NCBI GenBank assembly: GCA_013076295.1
Contig: RQOL01000772.1
Location: 1,054,001 to 1,118,000 of the forward strand
Length of the DNA stretch: 64,000 bases
Source: Sanderia malayensis
Lineage: Eukaryota; Cnidaria; Scyphozoa; Semaeostomeae; Pelagiidae
Direction: 5' to 3'
Shown here: positions 33,401 to 45,234 of the stretch, piece by piece
How the letters are laid out: each line of letters begins with the position of its first letter
How positions within the stretch are numbered: the first letter of the stretch is position 1
The notes under the pieces: generated by a model
Database searches by the model: none
The model's input: the letters and a program-made list of their open reading frames with translations, nothing else
What the model was told of the DNA's origin: nothing
Translations under genes and position numbers: made by a program

Positions 33401-36400
33401 ACGTCGTTTGTCTTCTTTCAGCCGCTGTGGAGGCGTGTTTATGTCATCGCTTGAAGAAGCGGGTCGGTGGACTATTTCCATCCAATTCAACTGAGAGTTT
33501 GATCAACAAAATAGGCAAATATGACGAGGAAGCTTCACTGGTGGCGAGGCAATGCGCTGAAGCACTCGATAAAGGCAGCAGGATATCATTAACAGGTGAA
33601 ATTACCTGAACGTTTTACTTCCTAATTAGGGTTGATAATTAGAATTGATTGGTAATTAAGATGATATAGTTGACTCTTGTGTATCCATATCTCAAGCAAT
33701 TCATTGCTCCCAAAAAGGCTGGTCAGTTAGACAATCCGCAGTCCTCATTTATGTCGAAAGAATATCCGTTTGTGAGAGAGTTAACGAGATAACAAGAGTC
33801 GAGTGTATTTGGTCCATGGAATTAGCAATGGCTGATCTTGGCTGATCATTTGTGCTATGTTAGATGTTTCTTCATCAACACACATTCTGTGCCATCGCAT
33901 TTCGTCCCTAGCATTTTATCATTAATCTTTATATTATTAGATGGGGTATCTTTCTAAGAAATTCTTCACTGGGTTTTAACGTAGTCGAAAGGTCGCACGC
34001 TTTACCTCCTGGAAATAACTGCAACATTAGTCTTTAGCTATTGTTTGTACAAGCCCTATGGGGGGGGGTGGTTGAGAGAAACAGACGGAGAGTAGTACTG
34101 TGATGTTATTTATGCATTTTTTGTTTGTTTCAGATAATCGACCAAAGAAAAACATAGCAAAAATCAACGGTTTTACCATCTCCACTCACAATACAAAACA
34201 TCTGTGGATAAAAGTTGCATTGCTTGAAAGGTGCCTGGCTAAATTCTGCAATGTCTTGATGCAGCGTAGTGAGTAAGTCAGAGCACATTAATAATAATTA
34301 TAATAATAACATTGGTTTACACAGAGCAGTGAAATACACTGCAAAATGAGTGGACTTATTCTGGCTAACTAAAATCTAGATAAGTTCACTCTTGGTTTTC
34401 ACTTATGTTTGAAACTTGGTAGCGCGAATTATCGTTCCATTGAACCTCTTTCTCATTTCCTCGAACCTCTTTCTCATTTCTTTGGGTGCTCGACTTTTTT
34501 CTATTTGCAACTATTAACGATTGCTATAGAGTTGCCTCAATATCTGTGAGGGGAAATCCAGGATCGGATAGATCTGAAGCAATAATGTACGAGTAGACTT
34601 CTGCTTAGTTTTATGGATACCGTAAATCCTCGAATGAACCCCCACCTTTCAATGAGCCCCAATCGAATAAGCGCCCTCTGGAATAAGCTCTCGCCCAAAA
34701 ATTCATTTCTGCAAATAAATCCGTGATTATTCGAGGACGGTATCAGTTCGTAAATTCGCAGATATGATTAGCCTAGTTGCCAACCGAGTCCATGCAATGT
34801 TAGCTCGGTAATATGTTACAAACGTCACGCCTCCTTCGCAGTATAAGAGGCTTCTCTCCAGCCAGCCACAAATTTGCTACGCAGTGCGCTGTGTGATGGG
34901 CCTAATTGAAGCGGTCGTTTGTGTCATATTTCTCTATTTACGACCAAATGCAGCAAAAGGAAACGGCTATTTCTCTTAGCAATTAAAGGCGAATTCAATG
35001 CGAAGAGTGCCGGGTAGTTGAAGCGGCGGGTGTCACAAACAAATGATAAAAACACGTTAAGTTTGCAAACAGCAAAAACTTTTCTTGTGATTAGGTTTTT
35101 AATATTTAATCTGATTCCATCATTTTCATCTGTTTGCCTTACACGAGCGAATAAACGCGTTGCATATCAGCTATAAACTATCTCCCTCGTTAATTAGAAC
35201 ACAATATTTATTACAGAACCTGCTTCAAATGCAACTACATATTTCCGTTATATTTGCATCGTGTTTTCAAAAGTTTTATTGCGGCCCTTTTGTTTGTTTT
35301 TCCCGCCTTGGCCTCTCGTCCGAGAGCCTCTGACCGAGGCCAACGACGGCCTCTTGCTTCCACGACATTGCGTACTGAATCACGGCCACAGAACGGAGAG
35401 TTATATCTCTATTTTGTGTCCTAGTAAGTACATACGAATGTTTATACAGGATAACCACTTCAACTATGATAGCTGTTATCAATGTGGGTGCAGTTGGTAT
35501 AAACCCTTACCCCCAGAAATTCTGGGTACTCATTTACCGACCTCGGAAGGATGGACAGCTGAGTTGGCTGACAGCTTGTAGTTCGTGGTTCTGACCATAT
35601 GTGGATATCAACCAGTGAAGGCATGGCCTCTAAAGGATCAAACCCAGCGCCTTAACCATTAGGCCACACCACCGTGTAGTACTTCATTATTCGCAGCAAC
35701 GAATCGGCTGTGTGGCTCTGCACACGGTTATTCGCCCTAAAGCCACGGTTATTGATAGAATCGGTTAGAAATTAAATATTTACAGCTGTTGTACCATGTG
35801 CTTAATTCTATATTCTCATTACATTACCGCGAGCAATGCATCTACAAGGCAACTAACCAGCAAGCACTTTTCTACTGGGAAACTGTTTTTAGTACCGTAT
35901 AACAAACTTTTACTGCTTTGCAACAGGCAATGCCGTGTGCAACTGGTTTGGTATCTCGTTTGGTACCGTAAGCTTACGTTTTTTCTTCTTCTGCAGGGAA
36001 TTCTACGAAAACGACGCCTTCCTTGCAGATCAAGTATTTGGTCCCTCACTCGTGTGGTTACTAGGTTGGTATACATTGTGTCCTTTCACTTATCTATCTA
36101 TCTGTTTATCCATCTATCTATCTGTCTATCTGTTTATCTGTCTGTCTGCCTATTTATCTGTCTGTGTTTCCATCTACGAATTAGCTCTGCAAGTTGATCA
36201 CTATGAAAACATATCTAACATCTTCATATATCTTTGTATATCTCCTGATGAGTGAGAAACCACGAAACAGGCTTGTAGAGATACAGAGTCTAGCCTCTTG
36301 ACTCCTTTCTCCATCCTATATGTCTAGCTTTATTTCAATGTATTGAGCACTCTTACGGGAAACCGAAACACAGGCTTCGTAACATCTTCATACTATATTC

Positions 36401-39400
36401 ATCCATTTATGTTGAGTACAATGTGCTTCTCACAATAAGCAAATATTATGAATATTTGTAGTATTTGTAATGTTTGTGAATATCAGTGAAGATGAAACGC
36501 ATGAAACCGTACGCTATTTTGGCACGCGTTTCATCGAATTACAATCTAATCAGACAGAGTTCGAATTATACGATTTTGAACCATGCATACTTGACTGTAT
36601 CGCATAGTTGCTTTCATTTGGCTAAGTTGGAATGATTTATTAGCGGATTTCGAATCAATTCGATCAATACGTGCTGCTTTAAGGATAATAGCTGTGCTTA
36701 TCTAGATGCTGGGATTATACGCGAAGATTTACCACGAAAACAACAGGGAACCAAGGTCCGTAAAATCTGATTTGATTGAATCTGATGTCGTATTTTTGTT
36801 TTCCAGACGGCCCATGCTCACTTGATTACTCCAAAATGAAGACAGTAGACAGTTCGTGGACAGATCCTTCTGCGGGCGAATTGGTACTGCGCCACCGCAT
36901 CTACGGTGGCACATCGAGTTCTTCGTCTCCGCAGCTCATTAAGCCGCAATTGTTTATGATGACTCAAAGTAACATCGATCCGATCACAGGCGCACCTCAG
37001 CTGGCCAGGGAGCACGTTGATTCTCTTCATCAGAATGCACACTCCTCTTTGATGTTTGGTAAAAACAATGTGTTTATCGATATGGTGAGCATGGGCAATG
37101 TTGTGCCGTTGAAAGGGCCATTACTAAAATACTGAATGAACAGGAACGTTCCTATTCATTCCTGCTTCATTCCTGCTTCATTTCTGTTCGTTCCTGTTCA
37201 TTCCTGCTTCGTTCCTGTTCATTCATATTCATTCCTTTCAATTCCTGTTCATTCAGCATTTTAGTAACAGCCATTAGAAAGCTTTGAAGCGTTCTAAAAG
37301 ATTACTCAGAGGTGATAGATGGATGTGTTAGGTATTAGAAGGATATGAGACTTAGTATGAGAGTGGAAGAAATAGTTCAGGGACTGAAGAGATATTAAAA
37401 AGCTTCGTTGGGCTTTAAAAAAGTGTTGAGAGGTTGTATAAGATGTAAGAAGTATCAGAAGAATTTGAGAGGCTTTGAAGTACATACGAGGTACAGTGAA
37501 AAGATTTAGGGGGTAGTCGAAGGGCTAGAAATGCATTTGATGATTTTGAGGGGCTGTAAAATGAGACGAGAGTCGGTTAAGTGAAATGTATGGACTCTAA
37601 ATTTACCATTATCCACAATCCATATACTGTGTTATGTTGTTGTTTTATAGCCAGAGCTTGAAAAACCGGTGGCTGGCTACTTTTCTATTCATAAATGCAC
37701 AGAGTCATTGTTATTGAAGTGGACACCTAATCCAATGATGAGTGGGGCATCTGAAACAGAGAAGAGTCTATATTGGGACAGAGTGCTTACCATTGACATG
37801 TCAGATATTGTATTCCTTCATTGTCACCAGAAAGGTAACACGATTCGCTTTATTATTTTATCAGTCTCTCTATTCCTTCATTGCTTATTCATTTAATTTT
37901 TATTAATTAATATTATCATAGTATTATATCATTATTTATATTTTATATTTTATATTTAGTTTGAATAAATATTAATATGCGCTATTAATTGTTATTTTTT
38001 TCTCTTTATGAATATTTGCTACCCATTTCTATTTTTTCACTTATTTCTTAATGTTCATATTACCTTTCTTTTCGCGTTTCTAAGCGGCTTTATTTAACTT
38101 GCATCTTTAGGTGACATGGCTGGCACTGTCATCCTGATTGGACAAGATGGTTTGCAACTGCCACCACTATCGTTTCCCCCAGGCTCACTGCTACCATTTC
38201 TTACATGCCTCGAACAGGGCTTGAGCCCCCAGGGACGCCTCGATCCTCCTCTCAGCCTCGCACAGACAACCTCGACCACACGTGGCAACAAAAATAGTCT
38301 CAGTGAAAAGATTGCCAACATAAGTTCGGATAAATCTGATAACGACTCCAAGGATTTCGTATTTCGAATAATTAATGGTGTCAAAACTGGAGCGATTGGC
38401 AAGCATCTTTTATATTTCTCATCCCTTTTATGTCATCTATATCTTTCTTATTCTTTGTTGTTCCATGTGTACCGAAATGCAAAAATATGCAGCATATGAG
38501 AGACGTTTTTAGAAAGATGCCTGCATGTAAATTGATTGTGTTCCTTCCCTAGTTCTTATTGCTTCTTCTTCTGTTTGTTAATATAGTTGATATTTCGTGC
38601 CCCCGCGACTCCTACTCTATAACTATTATCATAAACCAATGTCACAGATATATGTCACAAGTATTTGTTACTTCGATTCTTTTGCATTTATGCATAGGCA
38701 TTGTTGCAAAACCTGTTCTCTGTGATGCATATTTTTGTCGACTAATATTTCCCATCATAATGTTCACATCTTTTGTGCATTCATTGATGTTGATTATGAA
38801 ACTTATATTTATTTTTTTTATTTTAGATAAGAAAGATTTGCAAAGATTATTATCCAATTCGTCACCAAAGAATCTGCTTCCAGTCTGGAAACAGCGAGAG
38901 GAGAAGAAAAAGAATCTGTTGCCGAAAATGCACAACGTGAAATTACAAAGAAATTACAATGTTCCAGCAAGGTACTTACGAGTCCTAACTTTCGAGATCC
39001 GAAATATACTATACTCTCTAATAAAGCTCCATTTTAAATCTTTAATCTATAGGTTGGATACTTATTGGTATCATAACGCAGACTGACTACCTGGAATCCC
39101 TGTGTTCTGTCTTCTGGGTTTTTAGAAACTGAACAGCAAAGTATTATCGAATACTGCATTGTTATTTGTCTCTCGTAGGGTTTCAGTTCAACTGGCTTAC
39201 GATAGAATGAAGAGCCAGATAATGTCAAGGGCATTTTATGGATGTAAGTTTGCCTTGTTTTTGCATTTTTCTCACTATCCGTTCCCTGCTGATTTTAGTT
39301 TACAACTAACAAAGTTCGCCGGGCACGTTAATTAATCCATTTTAATTAAGATTAATTAAATTATGACCAAGCTGATCTTATATGGGCACGAAAAGTATTC

Positions 39401-42400
39401 GGTATCTATCGGGTATTTTAATAGCCGTGTTATAGTTGTGCGAAGGTTGTGATGAGGCATACGCCAAAGAATCGGGGAATTAATGGCTTGAGAGACCAGT
39501 TTTGCTCATTTAAGCTGCATTGAGCTAATCAGTGTAGATGACACTGCCCATGCAGCATTGGTGATGATGTCTCGAGTTGTTTTCCACAGGGACAGCTCAT
39601 TGCCGATATTTAAAGACAGTAAGGACTCATCTCGAATCTCTTGTATTGCCAATTGATGCCGAAACTCCAGTCGATGCCGAGCAAGGTCTTACAGAGGAAG
39701 TTTTCCAGCGATTATACTCAAATGGAGAGGTAATGGCATCGTTTTATCACTACTGCTGCTACTAAAGCTACTGCTGCCAAAACAACTGCTGCCAAAGCTA
39801 CTGCTTATAATTTTACTTATAATAAGATTCTTATTTCTTCGAATAGCTTGTTTAAGCCCTAATGCACCTCTTTTCACAAGAAGTCCATCATTCTCACATG
39901 CACTATTTTTTGTTTCAGGTTTCTGACATAATGCAGTACGTTTATCACGGTGGTGTTCAGCCATCAATTCGTCGCAATGTTAGTATTTCACTTCCATATG
40001 GTATATGATATCATTGTGAATTTGATGTGACAAGTTTTTTATACGTGTGAGATATGTCTGTTTTGCAGGTTTGGCCTTATCTGTTAGGACAGTATTTATT
40101 CGAGTACACTTTGAAAGACTGTGAGAACTTGGACTCGCGACTCGCCAATGACTACGCAAAGGCGTTGAAGGAATGCAAAGCTGTCGAGAAACATCTTCGC
40201 GTCAGAGAAAAGGATCTGCTAAACATTGAAGGCTTCGCTACTGTGAGTTTATTCAGCGGTGAATGTACGAATGATGTTGTCGATGGAGGAGAAGAGAGTG
40301 ACGAGCGCCGAAAATCAATCGTTCGTCTTCGGTCGCCGATTTCGGTCGATGAATCGTCGGCGAGCGACACGCTATCGGATTCGGTTCCTGCCGAACAAAT
40401 GGCCGAGGTCGAAGAGGTGAACGTTGAAAATGCAGTTGTCGGTGGTAATGGTGGAGAGAAAAATACGACCGAGGAAAAGTCGGAATGGCACCGGCGAACT
40501 TTGATTTCCAGTCTGATCGAGACGAAAGCGAACTTGCGAGAAATTGTCGATACAGCGAGTCAGCGAGGCGCCGAAGCTTGGAAGAATCTATTGAAGAAGT
40601 CGGGCCATCGGAGACGTAGGGCCGAGAGTGAACCGACTTCAACCGCGTCTGTTGATACCGACTCTGCTATGAGTTTTGATTTGGAGATCGCTTGCAACAA
40701 GTGTGGAAAGAAGATCATTGAGAGTAGAGAACGTGTCTTGGATGGGGGGTTGAGTGACCAGAGCATGGATCGGCTTGAGTGTCTCGTCTGCTCGAACGCG
40801 AGAGAACTAACCGACCGCGACGATAGTCCCGATAAATGGACGTTACGATACCCGAAGGTATTTCGGAGGATGTCGAAAGCCGAAACGAATCCCGAAACTG
40901 GGGAGAGTTTCTTGGGCGACGGTGACGGTGGTTATGACGCAGCTGATGGGCCGAAATTTTTCGTGATTAATGGAGAAAATGTGGATAATAGCAAGGCGGC
41001 AGCCACAACAATTGAAAGTACCTACGACGTGAGTGAATATACTTTATTTTTCTTCATGTATCGTCAGGTGTTTTTTTTAAATAGAAAACAGAATATTTTT
41101 AATAGAATATTTTTCTCTATTTCTGTAATTTTTTCGCCCAGCATTGCCCCTTTGCTGCAGGACACTTCGCTTATCCATTAAAAGTTCCTTGATCGAAATA
41201 AACTGTCTACAGTTAGCTCGAAATTTTGTTTTTCAATGACCACTCCTTTCTCTCTCATTTTTAATTTACCCTTTTCTGCTTCTCCTAGCTGCTGTCTCAG
41301 TGTTTTTCTTTGATATTTAGGAAGAACTCTTGAAAGAATTCGCCCTGAACATCCATCGCATTGACAAAGACGTTTTGAGATGCGACAGAAATCATCCTTA
41401 CTTCGTTCAAGAGAACCTGGAGAAATTACGCAACGTTATTATGAGGTAATTGTTATGAGGAAGAGCTTATTTCCTTAGTAACCTCTTTTTCATTTGTTAT
41501 ACAGTGGATTCGATTCAGATAGTTGTATAGCTGGAAGCAAAATCGAATAAAAATAAGGTTAGAAACAAACAAGCTATATCTTCATACGTTTCTCGTTTGT
41601 TTAAAATTGTCGGACGGAGAGTTTGTTACATCTTTATACTGATACCAATGCTAAATGATATCGTTAGTCAAAGACAAGGGTAGCTATACCTGAGTTTGCT
41701 CAAGATATAGATGGCTATACCTGAGTTTGTCCAAGATACAGATGGCTATACCTGAGTTTGTCCAAGAAAAAGATAGCTATATCTGAGTTTGTCCAAGATA
41801 CAGATGGCCATTCCTGAGTTTGTCCAAGATACAGGTGGCTATTCCTGAGTTTGTCCAAGATACAGATGGCTATACCTGAGTTTGCCCAAGACCCAGATGG
41901 CTATGCCTGAGTTTGTCCAAGATACAGATGGCTATACCTGAGTTTGTCCAAGAAAGAGATAGCTATATCTGAGTTTGTCCAAGATACAGATGGCCATTCC
42001 TGAGTTTGTCCAAGATAGAGGTGGCTATTCCTGAGTTTGTCCAAGATACAGATGGCTATACCTGAGTTTGCCCAAGACCCAGATGGCTATGCCTGAGTTT
42101 GTCCAAGATACAGATGGCTATACCTGAGTTTGTCCAAGAAAGAGATAGCTATATCTGAGTTTGTCCAAGATACAGATGGCCATTCCTGAGTTTGTCCAAG
42201 ATACAGGTGGCTATTCCTGAGTTTGCCCAAGATACAGATGGCTATACCTGAGTGTGTCCAAAGTACTCCAAGAAAGAGATGGCTAGACGCGAGTTTGACT
42301 TTGAGGCCATTATGGCTACAAAAGATTAGATTGTAGTAAGGAATTCTCAAGACCCTTAAGAGTTTGAGCTTGTTAAAGATTACTAAAGCGATTCTTTTTT

Positions 42401-43968
42401 TCAGTTACGTCTGGGAAAGACTTGACGTTGGCTATGTTCAAGGAATGTGCGATCTCTGTGCGCCACTTTTGATTCTATTTGACGACGGTAAGCTCTTCTA
42501 TTCAACTTGAACTCTAAGCTTCTTAAAAGCCTAACGATATCTTGTTAAGCACAGAGCTTAACAAGATACCGTGGAACTCTGTCTAAACTGAAAATTTTCG
42601 CCAACTTTGTTTACCAACATCTTTACAGTTATCTTGTAGTTTTGTGGCTATATGAAACGTTTTTTTATTTTAATATATTCGTCTTGTTACTTTTGTAGAG
42701 GCCAAAGCCTATGGCTGTTTTGTCAAACTTATGGATAGAATGGGGCCTAATTTCCCCCATGGAGTCGCGATGGACTCACACCTTGCCAACATACAAGCAA
42801 TCATACAAGTAGATTAAATATTTAATTTGATTAATTCCCATTTACTTGCTATATATTTTTTTGCTTTTCTCGACATTTATTTATTCACTTACATGTCTGC
42901 TAATTTTTGACATTTCTTATCATCGAGATACTATATGATTGTTTTTTAGATTCTTGATCCCGAATTGTACGAAATCCTATATCAGGACAGTGACAGTTCG
43001 ATCTTCTACTTCTGTTATCGTTGGCTTCTATTGGATTTCAAACGAGGCCAGTAGCTATATATTTAAAGTTTTAATTGAATGAAAGCCGACATGCAATCAA
43101 CAGGGTTTTCAGTTATTTTCGATCATTATATGCACGAGTATATATATGCCACGCATTGAAGAAACACCAAAAAATCCATTGCATATACAGTCGACTCTCG
43201 CTATGCTATCTCTTATCTCGAACTCGGTTATCTCGAACAACAGATTCCCATTCCCCCCCCCCCCCGTTCTCTATTTCGGCGAATTTAGTTCGGATATCTC
43301 GAACTCTCGCTATGTCAAACAAATTTTCATTTCCCCTGCGAGGACTAGATAGCGAGAGTCGACTGTACATCTTTTAATGACAGTGATTTTTTAAGAATAT
43401 GCTATGAGTCACACTGTACCGTCGAGCTAGAATATGCAGAGGACTGACTGATGTATCGTTACAAAGTTAAAAGGTTTGACGAATTTTTTCTTGACATTTT
43501 TAGAAGTCAAGTACGAAGATGTATCCATGCTCTGGGAGACAATTTGGGCAGCAAGCTATGTATCAGCGCCCAACTTCAGTTTATTTGTTGCTGTTGCGAT
43601 TGTCGAGTTGTACAGGTAAGTGCCTCCCCCCGAGAGCTACGCATGGTCTATTTGTATGCGATTAAAGTTCATCCATAACCAGGGGGTAATGTATGCTGCT
43701 TTTTGCAGGGAGATCATCATTGACAATGCCATGGATTTCACAGACATCATCAAATTTTTCAATGGTAAGTACCCCCCTGATAAGCGAATTTAGACCATTG
43801 ATTTAACTTTAAGGGGATATGCTCCGGGGGTAGGGTCTTTGATTGCTAACCACTTGGTTTTTTTCTGCAGAAATGGCTGAACGTCATGACGCACGCGCAG
43901 TACTGAATTTGGCACGAAACATCGTCCGTAAATTACAGGAACTCATGCATCCCACAGACCAGTTATAG
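30462..43968 (+). CDS. SGSM: SGSM family RUN-TBC Rab GTPase-activating protein
   Basis: Small G protein signalling modulator, a Rab GAP that also binds Rap/Rab proteins in the known family; cytosolic, on membranes. Twenty exons whose lengths sum to 3351 nt, encoding 1116 aa: 30462-30554, 32720-32795, 33422-33595, 34134-34272, 35997-36064, 36807-37084, 37651-37834, 38111-38398, 38827-38971, 39179-39243, 39590-39729, 39919-39978, 40069-41028, 41321-41445, 42405-42487, 42699-42808, 42950-43046, 43504-43615, 43709-43764, 43871-43968 (TAG). It looks like the single ancestral gene of vertebrate SGSM1/SGSM2; SGSM3 has a different layout. Two donors are not GT: after 43046 (GC) and probably after 38398 (GC). 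An AATAAA at 44246-44251 is a likely polyadenylation signal. Followed on the same strand by MYO18. Confidence 0.93.
32852..33258. mobile_element. 407-bp MITE in SGSM intron 2
   Basis: Left end TAAGGCCCCGTTTACACGAG and right end CTCGTGTAAACGGGGCCTAA are inverted repeats of about 25 bp with one or two mismatches. Inside are more copies of TACACGAGACC and TGATACGGAT in both orientations. No coding capacity. Confidence 0.8.
34617..34743. mobile_element. 127-bp inverted-repeat element in SGSM intron 4
   Basis: Left end ATACCGTAAATCCTCGAAT and right end ATTCGAGGACGGTAT are imperfect inverted repeats. The core has AATAAGC-CCC blocks like those near 2225-2400 and 28200-28440, which look like decayed relatives. 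Confidence 0.55.
35470..35690 (-). mobile_element. tRNA-derived SINE
   Basis: Read on the minus strand from about 35690: GTGTGGCCTAATGGTTAAGG resembles a pol III A box and GGTTTGATCC (35635-35644) a B box, but the anticodon region between them is shortened. The body continues with CAAGCTGTCAGCCAACTCAG, CATCCTTCCGAGGTCGGTAA and ATGAGTACCCAGAATTTCTG. A diverged relative on the other strand lies at 7349-7450. Tail end not fixed. Confidence 0.6.
36090..36166. repeat. TATC/TGTC tetranucleotide microsatellite
   Basis: Imperfect run of TATC and TGTC units in SGSM intron 5, just after exon 35997-36064. Confidence 0.85.
36807..39243 (+). other. SGSM: SGSM exons 6-10: linker and PH-like Rab-binding region
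   Basis: Exon 6 has [20 protein letters not shown] and [20 protein letters not shown]; exons 7-8 have [40 protein letters not shown] and [20 protein letters not shown], then [19 protein letters not shown], as in the SGSM middle region that binds Rab proteins. Exon 9 ([15 protein letters not shown]...) is a lineage-specific basic linker that I cannot align. Exon 10 gives [13 protein letters not shown]. The exon 8 end is uncertain: a GC donor at 38399-38400 or a GT donor after 38377, both in the same phase. Confidence 0.75.
37143..37258. repeat. Short minisatellite ATTCCTGTTC/ATTCCTGCTTC
   Basis: About ten imperfect 10-12-bp units in SGSM intron 6. Confidence 0.75.
41690..42260. repeat. 31-bp minisatellite with 186-bp higher-order period
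   Basis: About 18 copies of a 31-bp unit (GGCTATACCTGAGTTTGTCC then AAGATACAGAT) fill most of SGSM intron 14. Variant units recur in the same order: the GCCCAAGACCCAGATGG variant appears twice, about 186 bp apart, which is six units. The intron begins at the donor after 41445 and ends at 42404. Confidence 0.88.
43186..43367. mobile_element. pogo/Tigger-like MITE (182 bp) in SGSM intron 17
   Basis: Perfect 19-bp terminal repeats TACAGTCGACTCTCGCTAT and its complement, with TA at both outer ends as expected for a Tc1/mariner-pogo target site, and internal TATCTCGAAC repeats. CAGTCGA-CTC termini are typical of pogo/Tigger elements. A poly-C run lies in the centre. No transposase. Confidence 0.82.
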
Positions 43969-44245
43969 TATCCATGGTCCGTGAATTACACAGTGATGTA
44001 ACGAGAAGTTGTATCACATTCATTGGAAAATATTATGCAAATTTGGACCATTTTCCAGAGAACAATAATCCGGAACGCTGTTTATAATTTAAATCAATTA
44101 AATGCAGGAAGATTTATCTAAATTTTATTTGAATTTTATGGAACAATTTATTTTCAGTTTTGTGTGTACAGTATTGTGCATAGAGACACCAGTAATTGTG
44201 TTATTTTATAATTATGGATTTTTATTTGTCAGCAAAGCGAGGTTA

Positions 44246-44251
44246 AATAAA
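44246..44251 (+). terminator. Candidate polyadenylation signal of SGSM
   Basis: AATAAA on the coding strand about 280 bp downstream of the TAG stop. Confidence 0.5.
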
Positions 44252-44650
44252 TATCTTAAAAGAATTGGGGCCAAGGGGTTTTTGGGTCAATTATGGGTCA
44301 TTGGGTCATAATCAACTTTGTTTATTTAAGTATTATTTATCTAAATCTAATCCATAGTTATTATTTTCATATCTTAGCTGGGTATTTAGGTTCTGCTGTT
44401 GAGGTTAAGGAAAAATTGCTAATATTGCTAATTGATAAGCTAGCTGTAATGCTTTGCAAGTTAATTTATAAGGCGTAGAGATTTGAATATATTCGAAGCT
44501 CTCACACGAGGAAAATAATAAGGCCAATTTTCAATGCATATTAGTAGCTGAAAACAATTAATTTCTTGTTTTAACTCGATGAATATTATTTTCTTTAGCA
44601 ATGAGTTAATGATAATTAAATGAATTTTCAATAATTTCCAATTATTTGAG

Positions 44651-44814
44651 TACAGTAGAGCCTTCAAGTGGGCACATGTTAAACAACATTTAAATAACGG
44701 ACAAATAATTTGGTTCTAAAATTGTTATTTGCCATTTCTTTGAAAATGCAATTTTTCTACAACGGTCAAAGACTTTGGTCCTGGTGTTATCTGTATTATG
44801 GAAGTTCCACTGTA
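44651..44814. mobile_element. Decayed pogo-like inverted-repeat element
   Basis: Ends TACAGTAGAGCCTTCAAG and, on the other strand, TACAGTGGAACTTCCATAAT agree at most positions, begin and end with TA, and include GTT-AACA-ACA-TT-like internal matches. Similar in style to the 43186-43367 element but a different family. Confidence 0.45.
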
Positions 44815-45234
44815 TAATATTTGGTCCATAAACTTCCATTTTTTATTCCATGTTTTATGCATGTAAGAAAACAATGAATGCTTGTTTGCCAAGCAAGCTG
44901 GAGCTTTGATCTAATTTCTACTTTATATCACATTGTATTAAATTCCACAAAGTTATTAAAATTCTCAAAAATCAATCTAATTTGTGCCTCCAATAACTTG
45001 CTATTTATTTGTGGTAATAATGATATGAGGATATCAAAACTGTCATGTTGGTGGAATCTTTATTGACTTTCTGTCAAATGTATCCCGGCGACATTTTGTT
45101 GTGGTCATATTGGGGTTTTTGTCTTGCATAACAAAGAAACTAAAATTAAAAGCATTTTAAAAATCTTTATTTGAGTCTGGAAAATTTATAAAGAACTTTT
45201 TAGGACGCTATGTATGTAAGTTTATTTGCTTATC

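Larger units (their letters stand above)
30462..36064 (+). other. SGSM: SGSM exons 1-5: RUN domain
   Basis: Residues 1-183. After a leader [20 protein letters not shown] come [64 protein letters not shown] and [20 protein letters not shown], in the order of the RUN domain of SGSM1/2. RUN domains bind small GTPases. Large introns separate exon 1 from exon 2 (2.2 kb) and exon 4 from exon 5 (1.7 kb). Confidence 0.88.
39590..43968 (+). other. SGSM: SGSM exons 11-20: TBC (Rab-GAP) domain with long insert
   Basis: Exons 12-13 start the TBC fold ([20 protein letters not shown]). It is interrupted by an acidic, Ser-rich, probably disordered insert in the 960-nt exon 13 (residues 571-890), and resumes with the arginine-finger motif I-x-x-D-x-x-R as IDKDVLR (residues 904-910) and the glutamine-finger motif GYVQGM (Gln944). 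The rest, [43 protein letters not shown] and [20 protein letters not shown], matches SGSM1/2. Both catalytic fingers are present, so GAP activity is expected. Confidence 0.9.
43969..45234. other. SGSM 3' UTR and MYO18 upstream region
   Basis: Contains an AATAAA at 44246-44251 about 280 bp after the SGSM stop and a decayed pogo-like element at 44651-44814. The MYO18 promoter must lie in the right part unless an upstream exon exists; a TTTTAGGACG acceptor-like site at about 45198-45207 leaves that open. Confidence 0.5.

Noticed and set aside
41690..42260. CRISPR-like array of 31-bp repeats
   Set aside because: Units abut directly with no unique spacers, and the array is inside an animal gene intron.
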